Under the pieces are notes generated by a model. That model ran no database searches, was not told the origin of the DNA, and saw only the letters and a list, made by a program, of their open reading frames with translations. DNA of 64,000 bases. Origin: Planococcus soli (GTDB lineage Bacteria; Bacillota; Bacilli; Bacillales_A; Planococcaceae). The stretch's first letter is position 1. Each line of letters opens with the position of its first letter. Positions 62,882-64,000 of the stretch are shown here, in pieces. The stretch is from positions 258,568 through 322,567 of the forward strand of contig NZ_WXYN01000016.1 of the NCBI RefSeq assembly GCF_016881065.1, read 5' to 3'. The position numbers and the translations under genes are program-made.

Positions 62882-63082
62882 GTGGACGGCAAAAAAAGAA
62901 GTGACGTAAAACCTGGAATTGAAGTAAACGTAATTCTAAAGCAGGATCAGCGCTCTGGAAAAAAGACACGTGGCATCGTTAAAGATTTACTGACAAACTC
63001 CGCCACCCATCCGCATGGCATCAAGGTGCGGTTAGAGGACGGGCAAGTTGGACGTGTATGTGAGATTCTTTCCGCAAAATAA
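62882..63082 (+). CDS. ywbE: YwbE family protein (DUF2196)
   Basis: Small protein of 66 residues; the family is about 65 long. The signature is RSDVKPGIEVNVILKQDQRS, TRGIVKDLLTNSATHPHGIK and VRLEDGQVGRV, a small beta-barrel-like fold perhaps binding nucleic acid (inference). GTG 62882 has AAGGAGGGA 5 bases upstream; the longer upstream frame has no ribosome site. Its function is unknown, but the position within the stress block suggests co-regulation. Confidence 0.9.
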   Translation: MDGKKRSDVKPGIEVNVILKQDQRSGKKTRGIVKDLLTNSATHPHGIKVRLEDGQVGRVCEILSAK

Positions 63083-63087
63083 GCGGT

Positions 63088-63113
63088 GTTTCGTGCCTCT
63101 TCCATAAGGGTAA
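63088..63113 (+). promoter_or_regulatory. Sigma-B-type promoter of the second YflT gene
   Basis: GTTTCG, 14 bases, GGGTAA, 32 bases before the start codon. Confidence 0.6.
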
Positions 63114-63144
63114 AATACAATAACCCCTATAAGGAGAGATCATA

Positions 63145-63672
63145 ATGACAAATCGATTTATCGAAACTTATGATAGACAGGAAACTGTCTTAAAGAAAAT
63201 CGAAGAGCTGAAAAAAGATGGCTATTTAGATGAAGACATGTATGTAATGGCTAAATCAGATGACCAGTTGTCTCTTGTAAGAGGCAAATCAGACGTCGAA
63301 GTTCATGCATCGGAAGGCGGATGGGCAGATCGCTTTGCCACATTTTTAACTGGAAATGAAAGGATTCATCAAGCCTTCTTGAATATGGGAATCGATGAAA
63401 ATGAATCCGAGCATCTTTACAGGGACGTTCAGGACGGCAAGCTATTGCTTTACGTCAACAAAGACGCCCAGGATGCATTTGAATTGCCGGAAGACGAAAA
63501 AACGGCTATTCAAAACGAAAAACTTGAATCACAAGGCCCGCGTTCCATAGAAGAAGAACGCGAAGAAAAAGCAGTCGAATTGGATGACCATCATTACGAA
63601 GAACCCGCACACAGAAAAGACAAACGCAACGCCGATCCAATCAGCAAGCCGGATGAGAAAAACTTTATTTAA
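63145..63672 (+). CDS. YflT/GSP17M-like general stress protein
   Basis: Cytoplasmic stress protein of 175 residues. Residues 1-112 are a GSP17M domain paralogous to the N-terminus of the gene at 61596 (FIETYDRQETVLKKIEELKK, DEDMYVMAKSDDQLSLVRG, YRDVQDGKLLLYV). The last 60 residues are an acidic and basic disordered tail. AAGGAGAGATC gives good translation initiation. It lacks the DUF2382 part of its paralogue. The stop is immediately followed by structured repeats. Confidence 0.88.
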   Translation: MTNRFIETYDRQETVLKKIEELKKDGYLDEDMYVMAKSDDQLSLVRGKSDVEVHASEGGWADRFATFLTGNERIHQAFLNMGIDENESEHLYRDVQDGKLLLYVNKDAQDAFELPEDEKTAIQNEKLESQGPRSIEEEREEKAVELDDHHYEEPAHRKDKRNADPISKPDEKNFI

Positions 63673-63795
63673 AAGAAAAGCGGAAGCGCCCATGTAGCTC
63701 TGCCGGGCATAAGACGATCTGGCGAAGCGGCGTTTTTTGCCGCATAGCCAGAGTGGCTTATGACCCAAAGAGCTGGGCGCTGGAGCCTGGACAAT
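63673..63795. repeat. Structured intergenic repeat, full copy A
   Basis: Nested perfect arms build one long stem-loop: AGCGCCCA (63685) with TGGGCGCT (63774), AGCTC with GAGC, GGGCATAAG with CTTATG-A-CCC, TCTGGC (63718) with GCCAGA (63747), and GCGGC with GCCGC (63739) around a T-rich loop. It begins with AAAGAAAAGCGG. GC-rich repeats of this style are recalled from many Bacillales genomes. Confidence 0.75.
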
Positions 63796-63894
63796 AAAGA
63801 AAAGCGCAGGCAGCCGTCTAGCCCGACAAGCGCTGGAAGCCTTGCCCGAAAGGCTGAAGCGACTCGAGGGGCTGGCTGCCGGAGTCTGGCCAAC
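63796..63894. repeat. Structured intergenic repeat, variant copy
   Basis: Starts with the same AAAGAAAAGCG but has a different interior: GGCAGCC (63809) pairs with GGCTGCC (63874), AGCCC with GGGCT, and AGCCTT (63838) with AAGGCT (63850). The ending GGAGTCTGGCCAAC parallels GGAGCCTGGACAAT of copy A. Confidence 0.7.
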
Positions 63895-63971
63895 AAAGAA
63901 AAGCGGAAGCGCCCATGTAGCTCTGCCGGGCATAAGACGCTCTGGCGAAGCGGCGCTCTTTGCCGCATAGC
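63895..63971. repeat. Structured intergenic repeat, copy B (right half missing)
   Basis: Matches the first 77 bases of copy A with three substitutions, two of which fall in the terminal loop, then stops and gives way to AT-rich sequence. Its partner arms are absent within the window. Confidence 0.72.
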
Positions 63972-64000
63972 AACAAAAATAAAAAGCAGACCAACAAAAA

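Noticed and set aside
63529-63968. Open frames on the minus strand, 134 and 99 codons
   Set aside because: They run through the structured repeats and the 3' end of the YflT gene; the repeated peptide they give mirrors the DNA repeats, and no ribosome site is present.
1-64000. Prophage, integrative element, insertion sequence, CRISPR array, tRNA or rRNA genes
   Set aside because: No integrase, transposase, phage structural gene, spaced direct-repeat array or tRNA/rRNA sequence was recognised; the gene content is ordinary chromosomal metabolism.

Overview
The window reads as chromosomal DNA of a low-to-moderate GC Gram-positive bacterium of the Bacillales, most like the Planococcaceae (Planococcus or Planomicrobium type). 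The reasons are strong AGGAGG ribosome sites with frequent TTG and GTG starts, sigma-B-type promoters, a Bacillus-style rbsRKDACB operon, and homologues of Bacillus YwbE, YflT, YsnF, MhqD, Hsp33 and YwrC/D/B/A. The genus is inference. No rRNA, tRNA, CRISPR array, transposase, integrase or phage gene was found.

Bases 1-18771 hold one long same-strand catabolic cluster for a carboxylic acid, activated to a CoA ester and degraded by a beta-oxidation-like route. It includes two uptake systems (a TRAP transporter and an AtoE-type carrier), an acyl-CoA ligase, an ACAD10/11-type acyl-CoA dehydrogenase with a separate ACAD10/11-type kinase, three crotonases, a split MaoC hydratase, a 3-hydroxyacyl-CoA dehydrogenase, an SDR, a thiolase, two quinone-oxidoreductase-like reductases, a nitronate-monooxygenase-like flavoprotein and a TetR regulator. 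A 2-phosphosulfolactate-phosphatase-like gene sits among them. The kinase plus dehydrogenase pair suggests a hydroxylated acid as substrate.

Bases 18847-29577 hold a peptide or N-acyl-amino-acid system: a divergent M20 carboxypeptidase, then an M20 dipeptidase, an M20D amidohydrolase, a five-gene Dpp/Opp ABC transporter and an unusual regulator with a cyclase-like middle region. Next come a glutamate/dicarboxylate symporter, the complete ribose operon with a perfect 18-bp operator next to its promoter, a D,D-carboxypeptidase, a C26 amidase with an M19 dipeptidase, a methyltransferase, and membrane and housekeeping genes (YihY, CNNM/CorC-type, HD phosphohydrolase, YdjM-like, DASS symporter, MFS).

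Bases 49810-58160 hold a SRAP/YedK protein, a patatin, a GNAT enzyme, an Lrp regulator with a cytosolic gamma-glutamyltransferase and two half-size chromate transporters (the Bacillus ywrC-D-B-A neighbourhood), an Rrf2 regulator, DUF896, hslO and an MhqD-type hydrolase behind an MhqR-like operator. From 58330 there is glutaminase. It is followed by a stress block of large catalase, a YflT-DUF2382 protein, YwbE and a second YflT protein, most of them preceded by sigma-B-like promoters. The window ends in a cluster of highly structured intergenic repeats.

The most rewarding leads are the split ACAD10/11 catabolic cluster, the regulator at 28255, the paired MhqR-like boxes, the sigma-B block, several apparently non-canonical start codons, and the terminal stem-loop repeats.
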